Source of the DNA: Streptomyces sp. HD
GTDB taxonomy: Bacteria > Actinomycetota > Actinomycetes > Streptomycetales > Streptomycetaceae
Assembly: GCF_028369295.1 (NCBI RefSeq)
Contig: NZ_JAQMYP010000052.1
Span: 1-64,000 of the forward strand
DNA length: 64,000 nt
Direction of reading: 5' to 3'
Part shown: positions 17,516 through 25,807 of the stretch, piece by piece
Numbering within the stretch: the first letter of the stretch is position 1
Layout: each line of letters begins with the position of its first letter
The notes under the pieces: generated by a model
What the model was told of the DNA's origin: nothing
What the model saw: only the letters and a program-made list of their open reading frames with translations
Databases searched by the model: none
Program-made: the position numbers and the translations under genes

Positions 17516-17827
17516 ATGGCGCCGTTTGTGCGTTCAACTCTCACCGTTATTGCGGTGGCTCTGTTCGCCGCGACGACCGGCACGGCGGCGTATGCCGCAC
17601 CACCCCAGGCCGCGCCCGACTGTGTGCACCTCACCGTGGACTGGCGCTACACCTACGTCAGCAACGACTGCTCCAGCGACTACACCCTGACGGTCGTCTA
17701 CCTGGACGGAACCGAGGTCCCCTGCCGGACGGCGGCTCCCGGTACCCGGATCACCTTCCCGGGGCGGGGAACTCAGGGCAATGAGGTGCTGGGCGCCGTT
17801 CTGTGTCTCACCGAACCCGGAACATGA
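17516..17827 (+). CDS. Secreted alpha-amylase inhibitor, tendamistat family
   Basis: This is a 103-residue precursor with a signal peptide (cleavage predicted after AYA) and a mature protein of about 75 residues. It matches the Streptomyces alpha-amylase inhibitor tendamistat (HOE-467A). The Cys-to-Trp spacing (7), the inhibitory triplet WRY, Tyr to second Cys (7) and second to third Cys (18) are the same as in tendamistat; the last Cys interval is one residue shorter (27 against 28). Four cysteines would form the two disulfides of the beta-sandwich. The ATG at 17516 follows an AAGGGAAG ribosome-binding site. Its 3' end overlaps the convergent lipoprotein gene by 20 bp. Expected role: tight-binding inhibition of animal-type alpha-amylases outside the cell. 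Confidence 0.88.
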   Translation: MAPFVRSTLTVIAVALFAATTGTAAYAAPPQAAPDCVHLTVDWRYTYVSNDCSSDYTLTVVYLDGTEVPCRTAAPGTRITFPGRGTQGNEVLGAVLCLTEPGT

Positions 17828-18284
17828 TCCGCACCGGGCCCGGCGGTCCGGCCGCGTGCAGCACCGCCTCGCCGGGCTCTGCGGCCCGGACGTCCCAGGC
17901 CCGGAAACCCGGATCGCTCTCGTAGTCGACCGGTACGAGGACGATCGCCGTGCCGTCGACGGCGGGAGTGGCCTCCCGCCAACGGCCGGAGAACCGCAGC
18001 TGGGTGGTCTCGCCGACGGAAAGGGTGACGGTGCGGCCCGTGTCGTCGTGGGTGAGGACGTCAGGAGCGGGCGGCACGGAGGCGGCGGTTGTCGTCGCGG
18101 GAGTGGAAGTCGGGGTGCGCGTGGGTGTGGGGGCGGGGGGTACCGCCGGGGAACTGGCGGTGGGCGTGACGGAATGCGTGGGCGGAGCCGGGCTGCGCGG
18201 TTCCGGGTCGTCGGTGCACGCGGCCGCCGCCACCCCGAGGAACAGGGCGACGGCGGCGCGCGGCACAAGCGTCATGCGTGTCAT
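17808..18284 (-). CDS. Lipoprotein coupled to the M36 protease gene
   Basis: This is a 158-residue precursor beginning MTRMTLVPRAAVALFL, with a lipobox-like AAAC and then a Pro/Thr/Ser-rich linker of about 50 residues. The C-terminal domain of about 80 residues starts GRTVTLSVGETTQLRFSGRW and looks like an all-beta sandwich. Its start overlaps the protease stop codon (ATGA at 18281-18284), so the two are translationally coupled. The fold is loosely reminiscent of chagasin-type protease inhibitors, but the NPTTGY loop is absent, so function stays open. Confidence 0.7.
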   Translation of the reverse strand: MTRMTLVPRAAVALFLGVAAAACTDDPEPRSPAPPTHSVTPTASSPAVPPAPTPTRTPTSTPATTTAASVPPAPDVLTHDDTGRTVTLSVGETTQLRFSGRWREATPAVDGTAIVLVPVDYESDPGFRAWDVRAAEPGEAVLHAAGPPGPVRIMFRVR

Positions 18285-21200
18285 ACGAGTGGGATGTTGA
18301 TGCAGGTGAGGATGGCCGCCTGGGCCTTGAGCCGCTCTGTGGTGGCGTTGGGGTCGAGGCGTACCTTCTCGGCGTTCTGGACGGCCTCCAGGAAGGGGGT
18401 GTCCGGCTTCAGGTCGCTGTCGGTGTCGACGAGTTCGTTCGGCTCGAAGGCCCCGTTGGCGAAGTTGAGCCAGGCGGCGAGCAGTTGGCGGTCCAGGGAA
18501 CGCTTCGGGTCCAGGAGCAGGTTGAGGAAGAGGACGTCCGCGGCCTTGCCCTGGGTGGACACGTCGACCTGCTCGGAGAACACCGCGCTGGCGTGCTGGA
18601 CGATCTTCAGATAGCAGTCCAGCGTCTTCTTGCCGAGCCCCGTGAGATCGCCGGTCAGGTACTTGACGTACCAGACGTCGGCGAGCAGCGACAGCGGGGC
18701 GTTGCCCTGGACGATGACGGGCATGGCGTCGGTCCCCGTGCCGCCGTCGTCGTCGCGTGCCGTGAAGGACAGGTCGTACAGGCACGGCTTGGCGTACGTG
18801 TGGGCCCGGGCGTCCGTCAGGTCGCGCGGCTGGACGCTGGGGCTGCGGGCGGGGTCGGGGTCGGGCGGGTTGACGAGCGAGGTGGTCGTGGTGGCGGGTG
18901 TCCCGTCGCCCCATGCCCAGCTCATGGTCTCGTCGTCGCTGCCGGGGTCGGTGACCCGGGCGGTGTACCGCTTCTCCTCGCCCGCGTGGACGACGAGGGT
19001 CCGGCCACCCGCGAGCTTGACGGCACCCGTCTTGTCGATGGCGGCGGCCGGGTCGACGTTGGCGACGGTGATCTCGGCGTCGCGGCAGGTGGTGGTGGTG
19101 TCGTCGCTGCCGCAGACCTTCACGGTGAAGGTGCCGTTGTCGCCGAAGACGAGCTCACGGCTGAAGGTGAGGGTGGCGTCGGGACGACTGTTCTCCAGTT
19201 GTCCGGGCAGGGGGACGGGCTTGCCGTCGCCGGGGTCGATGGTGGCGGTGAGCGGGTCGAGCCAGCCCGGGTCGGTGACCGTGCCGGAGACGGTGAGCTT
19301 GCCGCCCTCCTCACGCGGGCCCTGGACAGTGAAGGCAACCGTGGGCGCCACGTTGGCGACGGTCACGGTCGCCGTGTCGGTGTCGGCCCCGGCGGCGTTG
19401 CCGACGCGCAGGCCGACGGTGTACGTGCCGTCCTGGCCGACCCGGTCGAAGAGCGGGCTGACGCCGGTCGCGTCGTCGTAGGCGCCGTCGCCGTCGAAGT
19501 CCCAGCTGTAGCTGCCGCCGCCACCGGGGACGGTGGAGCCGCTCGCGTCGAGCCGTACGTCGGTGCCCTCCTTGGTGGCGTACGGGCCGCCCGCGTCGGC
19601 GGTGGGCCGGCAGCTCGCGGGGTAGTCGGTCGCCGGGTTGGCCTGTTTCTGGCTGGGCGAGGTGGCGCTCGCACCCATGCCGCGGCGGGCGAACACGCCC
19701 CACAGCAGGCACTGATCGGCGCCGCCGTGGTCGGCCCGGTCGGCGGCGAGGATGCCGTCACGGGCGTCCAGGAAGTCGGGCGAGGACGGCGTCAGCTTCA
19801 TGCCGTCGACCATCAGCTGCTCGTGCCGCTGCTTTCCGGTGGCGGAGCCGTACGCGCCGACGAGCGCGGTGCGCATGTCCCACATGGCGGTGGCCCAGAT
19901 CTCGCCGTCGTCGTGCACCTCGCAGGTGCCGCCGTCGCAGAGGTCGCCGTAGGTGAGGTCGCTGTCGTTGTACGCGACGCGGCGTACGCCGGTGGCCGAG
20001 CCGTTGTTGTACTCGCCGTACACCGGGTCGTTCCACAGCGAGGTGGCCACCGCGTCGCTCCAGCCCTCGCCGAGCGCGCCGGTCTGCTCGCCGTCGCCCA
20101 TGTCGCCGCCGCCGACGAGGCGGTTGGACAGGCCGTGGCTGTACTCGTGGGCGATGGTGTCGCCGTTCATGGCCCGGTGTGTGTTGTGGTTGTTGCAGGA
20201 GGTGCGGCCGACGAAGAGACGCATGGTCCCGTTCTGGCCGTCGTCGGGGGTGCTGAAGTTGGCGTTGCAGGCGGAGTCCCCGTTGGCGTCGAAGTCGACG
20301 TGGACGTTGACACGGTCGCCGCCGGAGCCGCCGTTACCGAGGTTGTCCTCCTGGAAGTTGCCCGACGCCTCGTCGAAGCCGAGTCCGTAGAGGTGGTCGT
20401 GCATGCGGTTGGTGTAGTAGAAGGCCTGGGTGACGACCGCGTCCCGGTCGGTGGTGAGGTCGGTGCCGCCGCTGGTGCGGAAGGCGTCCGTGAACGTGTA
20501 GTCGAAGTGCTGGTACGCCGGGTCCGAGGCGTCCGGGGTCTGCGGCTGGTGGCCGAGCGTCTCGTTGCCGTCGAGGTCCTGGGAGACCTCGGCGTTGTTG
20601 CCGGTGGTGACCCGGCCGCCGACCCAGGAACGGCCGAGGCCGCTGAAGGGGACTGTCGTCGCACTGCCGAGGGTGGGGTTCTGGCCGGTGAAGACCCGGC
20701 CCTCGGGGCCCTCGTTGCTGGTGCGGTCGGTGCGCAGGAGGACGGTGCCGTTCCCGGCGTCGACGACGGTGTCGTACAGATGGTCGTTGTCGGCGGTGAG
20801 CGTGGTCCGCCAGGCCGGGCGGGCGGTGCCGTCGGCGAGCGGGAAGGTGACCCTCGTGGCGGTGGCGCCGTCGGGCGGGGTGTCGGTGCCGACGGATGCC
20901 GCGGCGCGGTCCAGCGCGTCGCCCTTGTCGAGGGTGACCCTCCCGGTGGCGCGGGCATCCGGGACGAGGCTGCCGGCGACGGTGAGGATACGGCCGGCCT
21001 TGTCGACGGCGACCGAGAGACGCGAGCCGTGGACGGGAACGCCCCCGTCGCTCTGACCGATGAAGACATGCCGTACGCCGTTGTGCTCGGTGCGGTACGA
21101 CTTGACGACGCTGAGGGCGTCCAACTCCGCGGCGGAGAGGCCGTAGAGGGCCGCGTGGTCGCGTATGTGGTCCAGCGCGAGGGTGCGCGGGTCGGCGTCA

Positions 21201-21532
21201 CTGCTGCCGGTGAGGGCGTTGCGCCCCTGCGGGGTGAGCCGCTTCGGCGTACCGAACCTGCTCCAGCGGACCGCCGTCCCGTCGAGTTCCTGCGCGGCCC
21301 GCAGCTGCCCTGCCGTGGGCGCGACGCGCTTGTCACCGCGTACGTCGATGTTCGGGTACGGCATGTCCCGCTGTTCCTGGGCCGGCGTCTTCTGCGCCCC
21401 GGACTGCTCGCCGGCGGTGGTGGTGGCGGTGGCGGTGGCGGCCGACGGTGTGACCGTGACCGCCGGGAGTGCGAGCAGAACCGCCCCTATCAGCAGGGAT
21501 CTTGCGCGCTTGGATAAGCGTGTGGATGGCAT
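18281..21532 (-). CDS. Secreted M36 (fungalysin) metalloprotease with PKD-like domains
   Basis: Extracellular zinc endopeptidase of 1083 residues. A signal peptide (RARSLLIGAVLLALPAV) is followed by a propeptide-like region and the fungalysin catalytic domain with zinc motif HEYSH near residue 460 and the downstream glutamate in EGWSD. PKD-type beta domains follow (TADAGGPYATKEGT, SYSWDFDGDG, then AWGDGTP), and a C-terminal helical region ends the protein. I start at the ATG giving MPSTRLSKRAR; the frame opens 69 bp earlier without a ribosome-binding site. The stop overlaps the lipoprotein start. Likely role: degradation of environmental protein. Confidence 0.92.
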   Translation of the reverse strand: MPSTRLSKRARSLLIGAVLLALPAVTVTPSAATATATTTAGEQSGAQKTPAQEQRDMPYPNIDVRGDKRVAPTAGQLRAAQELDGTAVRWSRFGTPKRLTPQGRNALTGSSDADPRTLALDHIRDHAALYGLSAAELDALSVVKSYRTEHNGVRHVFIGQSDGGVPVHGSRLSVAVDKAGRILTVAGSLVPDARATGRVTLDKGDALDRAAASVGTDTPPDGATATRVTFPLADGTARPAWRTTLTADNDHLYDTVVDAGNGTVLLRTDRTSNEGPEGRVFTGQNPTLGSATTVPFSGLGRSWVGGRVTTGNNAEVSQDLDGNETLGHQPQTPDASDPAYQHFDYTFTDAFRTSGGTDLTTDRDAVVTQAFYYTNRMHDHLYGLGFDEASGNFQEDNLGNGGSGGDRVNVHVDFDANGDSACNANFSTPDDGQNGTMRLFVGRTSCNNHNTHRAMNGDTIAHEYSHGLSNRLVGGGDMGDGEQTGALGEGWSDAVATSLWNDPVYGEYNNGSATGVRRVAYNDSDLTYGDLCDGGTCEVHDDGEIWATAMWDMRTALVGAYGSATGKQRHEQLMVDGMKLTPSSPDFLDARDGILAADRADHGGADQCLLWGVFARRGMGASATSPSQKQANPATDYPASCRPTADAGGPYATKEGTDVRLDASGSTVPGGGGSYSWDFDGDGAYDDATGVSPLFDRVGQDGTYTVGLRVGNAAGADTDTATVTVANVAPTVAFTVQGPREEGGKLTVSGTVTDPGWLDPLTATIDPGDGKPVPLPGQLENSRPDATLTFSRELVFGDNGTFTVKVCGSDDTTTTCRDAEITVANVDPAAAIDKTGAVKLAGGRTLVVHAGEEKRYTARVTDPGSDDETMSWAWGDGTPATTTTSLVNPPDPDPARSPSVQPRDLTDARAHTYAKPCLYDLSFTARDDDGGTGTDAMPVIVQGNAPLSLLADVWYVKYLTGDLTGLGKKTLDCYLKIVQHASAVFSEQVDVSTQGKAADVLFLNLLLDPKRSLDRQLLAAWLNFANGAFEPNELVDTDSDLKPDTPFLEAVQNAEKVRLDPNATTERLKAQAAILTCINIPLV

Positions 21533-21644
21533 TCCCTCTCCCCCGTCCGTTGGCATCCTGGATGCGGACGGGGGACACGGTACGTGCGCATGACAAATCA
21601 ACGGAAGAGTGCGTGCAACGCCGCCGTAGCGGCCGACTGGGCCG

Positions 21645-23264
21645 TCACGGCTGTGCCGCTCCCGTGTTCGGGGGTGTGGTGACAGGGCGCCCGAAGTAGT
21701 CGTCGGCAGCCTGGGCGATGCCGAAGCGGGCCTGCAGGTCGAGTCCGGCGTGGGGGCAGTCGGGGACGAGGCGGTGGGCGTCGGAGGGCGAGGCGACGGT
21801 GGGGAGCGGGCCCGCGTCGAAGCAGGGGGACGCGGTCGTGCCCGTGGGGCGGTTGTCCAGGCGTTCCTGGCCGGTGCCGTTGCGCCAGGTCGCGAAGTCC
21901 AGGTACAGGCGGTCGCCCCAACGTGCCGTCCATTGGCCCGTCGCCGCGTGGAACTGGTTCCCCTGGAAGAGGACCTGGTTGGTGGAGAGGTCCGTGTCCG
22001 CCAGGACGAACGGGTATCCGCCGGAGACGAAGAGGTTGTTGCGGATCGTCACGCCGCTGTTGTGCGGACGCAGTCGCACGACGGCGCCGATACTCCCGGC
22101 CGAGCGGCCCATGACCACCGTGTTCTGGTAGATCTGCAGATTGCCGATGTGCGATCCGTTCACCGTCAGCGCGCCGTTGTACGGCAGTTTGCGACCGTCG
22201 TTGCTGCTGATGTTGTAGCGGATCACGTTGTCGCGGTGCGGGTGCTGCCAGCGGGAGAAGACGTAGTAGCCCCCGCCGTCGTTCTCGAACGACAGGTTGT
22301 ACTGGATGGTCGAGTCGAACACGCTCGTGTCGAGGCCGAACCCGCCGCCGTCCGTTCTGGTGCCGGTGTGGTTGCGGTAGGCGGCGCTGTGCTCGATCAG
22401 CACGCCTTTGGAGTCCCAGGTCCAGATGCCCGCCGGACCGTAGTAGGCGTTGGCCGGGGCACGGGTGCCGTTGTCGTGTGCGCTGGAGTCGCGCACCTTG
22501 GCGTCCTGTACGCCGCCGAGGACGATGCCACTGCCGGTGGGGCGGGAGACGGCATCGGGGTCGCCGGCGTTGTCGTACGCGTTGACGTCCTGGATGTCGA
22601 TGTTCTCGTGCGCGTAGGCGGGGCGGGCGGGGACGAAGTCCGGCCCGTAGGTGAGCAGCCCCGCGTCCTGGTTCCCGTGCAGTTCCGCACGGTGGATCGC
22701 CACGTCGGCGAAGCCGGTGCCCGCGTGGGTGGAGCCGACCCCGATGCCGACCTGGAAACCGGATGCGTCGATGTCGGAGACGGTCACGTGGCGCAGCCGC
22801 CCGTCGTCGGAGGTGTCGTGGAAGAGGTTGACCCCCGCCTGGTCGGAGCGCGCCGTGCCGCGGCCGCGCAGGACGAGGTCGCGGATCTCGACGCCTGCCG
22901 TGTTGTGCACGGAGATGCCGGCGGAGTCGGTGGCGACGATCGTCGCACGACCGCTGCCGTAGGAGCCGAGGACCACCGGCCGCTCGGCGCTCCCGGCCTC
23001 GTCGCCGCTGACCGTGATCGTGCCGGTGAAGCGGTCCCCGCCTGCGAGCAGGAGCCGGTCGCCCGGACGAAGTTGCGTCCGTTCGGCGCGGGCCAGGGAC
23101 CGCCAGGCATGGTCCTTCGAGGTTCCCTGCGCGGAGTCGTCGCCCCGGGCGCTGACGTAGTACGTCCTGGCCGACGGGGGCCCGTAGTGGGGTACCGCGG
23201 TGCAGCCACCGACCAGGACCAGGGCGACCGCGGTCGCGGACGTGAGGGTGCGGGCGCGCCACAT
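21645..23264 (-). CDS. Parallel beta-helix lipoprotein of the polysaccharide locus
   Basis: This is a 539-residue lipoprotein (LVLVGGC lipobox) with repeated right-handed beta-helix rungs (for example GVEIRDLVLRG, GVLIEHSAAYRNH, GVTIRNNLFVSGG). This is the fold of polysaccharide lyases, epimerases and glycoside hydrolases. It begins 5 bp after the decarboxylase stop codon, so it is cotranscribed with genes making UDP-glucuronate and UDP-xylose. A surface lyase, epimerase or binding protein for the polymer made here is likely. No catalytic residues can be fixed from sequence alone. Confidence 0.85.
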   Translation of the reverse strand: MWRARTLTSATAVALVLVGGCTAVPHYGPPSARTYYVSARGDDSAQGTSKDHAWRSLARAERTQLRPGDRLLLAGGDRFTGTITVSGDEAGSAERPVVLGSYGSGRATIVATDSAGISVHNTAGVEIRDLVLRGRGTARSDQAGVNLFHDTSDDGRLRHVTVSDIDASGFQVGIGVGSTHAGTGFADVAIHRAELHGNQDAGLLTYGPDFVPARPAYAHENIDIQDVNAYDNAGDPDAVSRPTGSGIVLGGVQDAKVRDSSAHDNGTRAPANAYYGPAGIWTWDSKGVLIEHSAAYRNHTGTRTDGGGFGLDTSVFDSTIQYNLSFENDGGGYYVFSRWQHPHRDNVIRYNISSNDGRKLPYNGALTVNGSHIGNLQIYQNTVVMGRSAGSIGAVVRLRPHNSGVTIRNNLFVSGGYPFVLADTDLSTNQVLFQGNQFHAATGQWTARWGDRLYLDFATWRNGTGQERLDNRPTGTTASPCFDAGPLPTVASPSDAHRLVPDCPHAGLDLQARFGIAQAADDYFGRPVTTPPNTGAAQP

Positions 23265-23269
23265 GGGGA

Positions 23270-24232
23270 TCAGCTCGCCAACGGCTGCCTGAGCCGTCCC
23301 CCGCCGAGGACCTTGAGGAACCAGTCGACGGTGCGGCGCAGCCCTTCCTCCAGGTCGATCTCGGGCGCCCAGCGGAGGAGTTCATGGGCGCGGGAGATGT
23401 CGGGGCAGCGGCGTGCGGGGTCGTCGACGGGCAGTGGCCGGTGGTCGAGACGGGAGGCGGAGCCGGTGACCGCCAGCACCAGCGCGGCCAGTTCACGGAC
23501 GGTGCACTCGGCGGGGTTGCCCAGGTTGACCGGCCCGGCGTGGTGGCTGTCGAGCATGGCGATCAGGCCGCGGACCAGGTCGTCGACGTAGCAGAAGCTG
23601 CGGGTCTGGCTGCCGTCGCCGTAGATGGTGAGCGGGGCGCCGGCCAGCGCCTGGCGGACGAAGGTGGAGACGACGCGTCCGTCGTGCGGGCGCATCCGGG
23701 GACCGTAGGTGTTGAAGATCCGTACGATGCCCGCGTCGACGCCGAGCGTGCGGCGGTGCGCGATGGTGAGGGCCTCGGCATAGCGCTTGGCCTCGTCGTA
23801 GACGCTGCGCGGTCCGACCGGATTGACGTTGCCCCAGTAGCCTTCGGGCTGCGGATGCACCAGTGGGTCGCCGTAGACCTCACTGGTGGAGGTCAGCAGG
23901 AAGCGGGCACCCTGCCGGCGGGCCAGCAGCAGCGCGTTCTTGGTGCCGTGGCTCCCCGCGGTCAGGGTTTCCAGCGGCAGCCGGTCGTAGTCGGGCGGTG
24001 AGGCCGGGCTCGCGAGGTGGGCGACCGCGTCCACGCGGCCCGGCACGGTGAAGGCGTGGGTGACGTCGGCGCGCACCAGGTTGAACCGGGCGTGGCCGAG
24101 CAGGTGGATCACGTTCACGGGTTCACCGGTGCAGTGGTTGTCCAGGCACCAGACCGTGTCGCCGCGGCGCAGCAACGCCTCGCACAGATGGGATCCCAGG
24201 AAGCCGCTGCCGCCGGTCACCACGACCCTCAT
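23270..24232 (-). CDS. UDP-glucuronate decarboxylase (UDP-xylose synthase)
   Basis: Short-chain dehydrogenase of 320 residues that converts UDP-glucuronate to UDP-xylose through a 4-keto intermediate. Seen: the NAD-binding TGGSGFLGSHL at the N terminus, TSTSEVYGDP, the YDEAKRYAE catalytic Tyr-Lys pair, and RIFNTYGPRM. These match UXS rather than the 4-epimerases. Its start overlaps the UDP-glucose dehydrogenase stop (ATGA), so substrate supply and use are coupled. Confidence 0.9.
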   Translation of the reverse strand: MRVVVTGGSGFLGSHLCEALLRRGDTVWCLDNHCTGEPVNVIHLLGHARFNLVRADVTHAFTVPGRVDAVAHLASPASPPDYDRLPLETLTAGSHGTKNALLLARRQGARFLLTSTSEVYGDPLVHPQPEGYWGNVNPVGPRSVYDEAKRYAEALTIAHRRTLGVDAGIVRIFNTYGPRMRPHDGRVVSTFVRQALAGAPLTIYGDGSQTRSFCYVDDLVRGLIAMLDSHHAGPVNLGNPAECTVRELAALVLAVTGSASRLDHRPLPVDDPARRCPDISRAHELLRWAPEIDLEEGLRRTVDWFLKVLGGGRLRQPLAS

Positions 24233-25572
24233 GACACACCGTCCACGGCGAGGTCCGCCTCATGCCGGAGCGGGCGGCCCAGTGCGTGCAGGTGCCAGCC
24301 CGCCGCTCGCCAGGACTCCTCGTCCAGGGCGTTGCGCGCGTCCAGCAGCAGCGGCCGGCGCACCACGGCGGCGAGGGCGGCGGGGTCGAGGCGCCCGTAC
24401 TCGGGCCACGCCGTCAGATGCAGCACCAGGTCGGCTTCCTCGCACGCCTTGTGCACGTCGAGCGCGTAGCCGAGGCCGGGGCGGGCAGCGCGTGCCGAGT
24501 CCAGGGCCTCGGGGTCGTGGACCCGTACGTGGGCGCCCTCGTCCTGCATCGCCTCCGCGACGGCGAGCGCCGGCGAGTCGCGTACGTCGTCGCTGCCGGG
24601 CTTGAAGGAGGCGCCCAGGACACCGATCCGACGGCCCGTGAAGTCTCCGTCGACCAGCTTGCGTGCCAGTTCCACGGTGCGCGCCCGCTGGCGGGTGTTG
24701 ATCCGGTCGACCTCGTTCAGCAGGGCCACCACCTCGTTCGCGCCCAGTTCCTCGGCGCGGGCCGTGAAGGCGCGGATGTCCTTCGGCAGGCAGCTGCCGC
24801 CGAAGCCGAGCCCCGGTGCCAGGAAACGCGGACCGATGCGGGAGTCGGCGCCGACGGCGCGGGCCAGGAGCCTGACGTCCGCCCCGGCGGCCTCACAGAC
24901 CTCGGCCATCGCGTTGATGAACGAGATCTTGGCAGCGAGGAAGGAGTTCGACGCGACCTTCACCAACTCCGCCGTGGCCGGGTCGGTACGGAAGTAGGGC
25001 GCCCCGGCACGCAGCATGTGCCCGTACACCCGGCGCAGCACCGCGTCGGCGCGCTCGGAGGTGACGCCGACGACGATCCGCTCCGGGTGCATGGTGTCGT
25101 GGACGGCCGAGCCCTCGCGCAGGAACTCCGGGTTCCAGGCGACCTGGCAGTCGCTCGCCGCTGTCGCGACGCGCCTGCCGAGCCGGGCGGCGGTGCCGAC
25201 CGGGACCGTCGACTTGCCGACGACCAGGCTCCCCGGACGCAGATGCGGTACGAGACCGTCGATGACCGCGTCGACATGGCGGAGGTCGGCCGCCTTGCCG
25301 TCGGGGCGCTGCGGCGTGCCCACGCAGACGAAGTGGGTTCTGGCGAACCGGGAGCCCTGCGCCAGCGAGGTCGTGAAGCGCAGGCGCCCCGAGCGGACGG
25401 TTCGCGCGAGCAGTTCGCTCAGACCGGGTTCATGAACAGGGGCATGGCCCGCGGACAGGGAGGCGATCCGCTCTGCGTCGATGTCGATGCCGAGCACTTC
25501 GTGGCCGATGTCCGCCATACAGGCGGCGTGCACCGTGCCCACATATCCGGTTCCGATGACGGTCAATCGCAT
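24229..25572 (-). CDS. ugd: UDP-glucose 6-dehydrogenase
   Basis: Oxidises UDP-glucose to UDP-glucuronate with two NAD+. At 447 residues it has the N-terminal Rossmann motif GTGYVG, the STVPVGTA segment, the catalytic cysteine in GFGGSCLPKD and the C-terminal GASFKPGSDDVRDSP. The ATG at 25572 follows AAAGGAG with 8-nt spacing. It is the first gene of a unit with the decarboxylase and beta-helix lipoprotein, and diverges from the glycosyltransferase across a 235-bp control region. Confidence 0.95.
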   Translation of the reverse strand: MRLTVIGTGYVGTVHAACMADIGHEVLGIDIDAERIASLSAGHAPVHEPGLSELLARTVRSGRLRFTTSLAQGSRFARTHFVCVGTPQRPDGKAADLRHVDAVIDGLVPHLRPGSLVVGKSTVPVGTAARLGRRVATAASDCQVAWNPEFLREGSAVHDTMHPERIVVGVTSERADAVLRRVYGHMLRAGAPYFRTDPATAELVKVASNSFLAAKISFINAMAEVCEAAGADVRLLARAVGADSRIGPRFLAPGLGFGGSCLPKDIRAFTARAEELGANEVVALLNEVDRINTRQRARTVELARKLVDGDFTGRRIGVLGASFKPGSDDVRDSPALAVAEAMQDEGAHVRVHDPEALDSARAARPGLGYALDVHKACEEADLVLHLTAWPEYGRLDPAALAAVVRRPLLLDARNALDEESWRAAGWHLHALGRPLRHEADLAVDGVS

Positions 25573-25614
25573 GGCGTGGCTCCTTTGTACGGCTCGAATC
25601 GAAGATCCTTATGT

Positions 25615-25713
25615 GTATGTTTACGTCGTATATAGACACTCTGCACCCGTCGTTTCATGGCGTCAAGCGCGGGGCTTGCGCCCGCACGAAAGGAGTGTAC
25701 GGTGTAAACATAC
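25615..25713. promoter_or_regulatory. Paired 10-bp inverted repeats in the divergent promoter
   Basis: GTATGTTTAC at 25615-25624 and its exact reverse complement GTAAACATAC at 25704-25713, 79 bp apart, each flanked by a CGTCG/CGACG. Each lies close to one of the divergent genes (ugd and the glycosyltransferase). They look like two binding sites for one regulator. Confidence 0.55.
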
Positions 25714-25807
25714 GACGCAAATGCGAATTGGCGACCGACCGATGGGATTCCCCGGAATTCACCGATCGCAATGCCGGTAATCCCACGCACAAGCTGGGAC
25801 GGGCCCG

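Noticed and set aside
19100..19760. Separate small proteins within the M36 gene
   Set aside because: They are alternate-frame readings of the PKD-like domains.
18278..21517. 1079-residue plus-strand frame
   Set aside because: Shadow of the M36 protease, which has HEYSH and PKD motifs.
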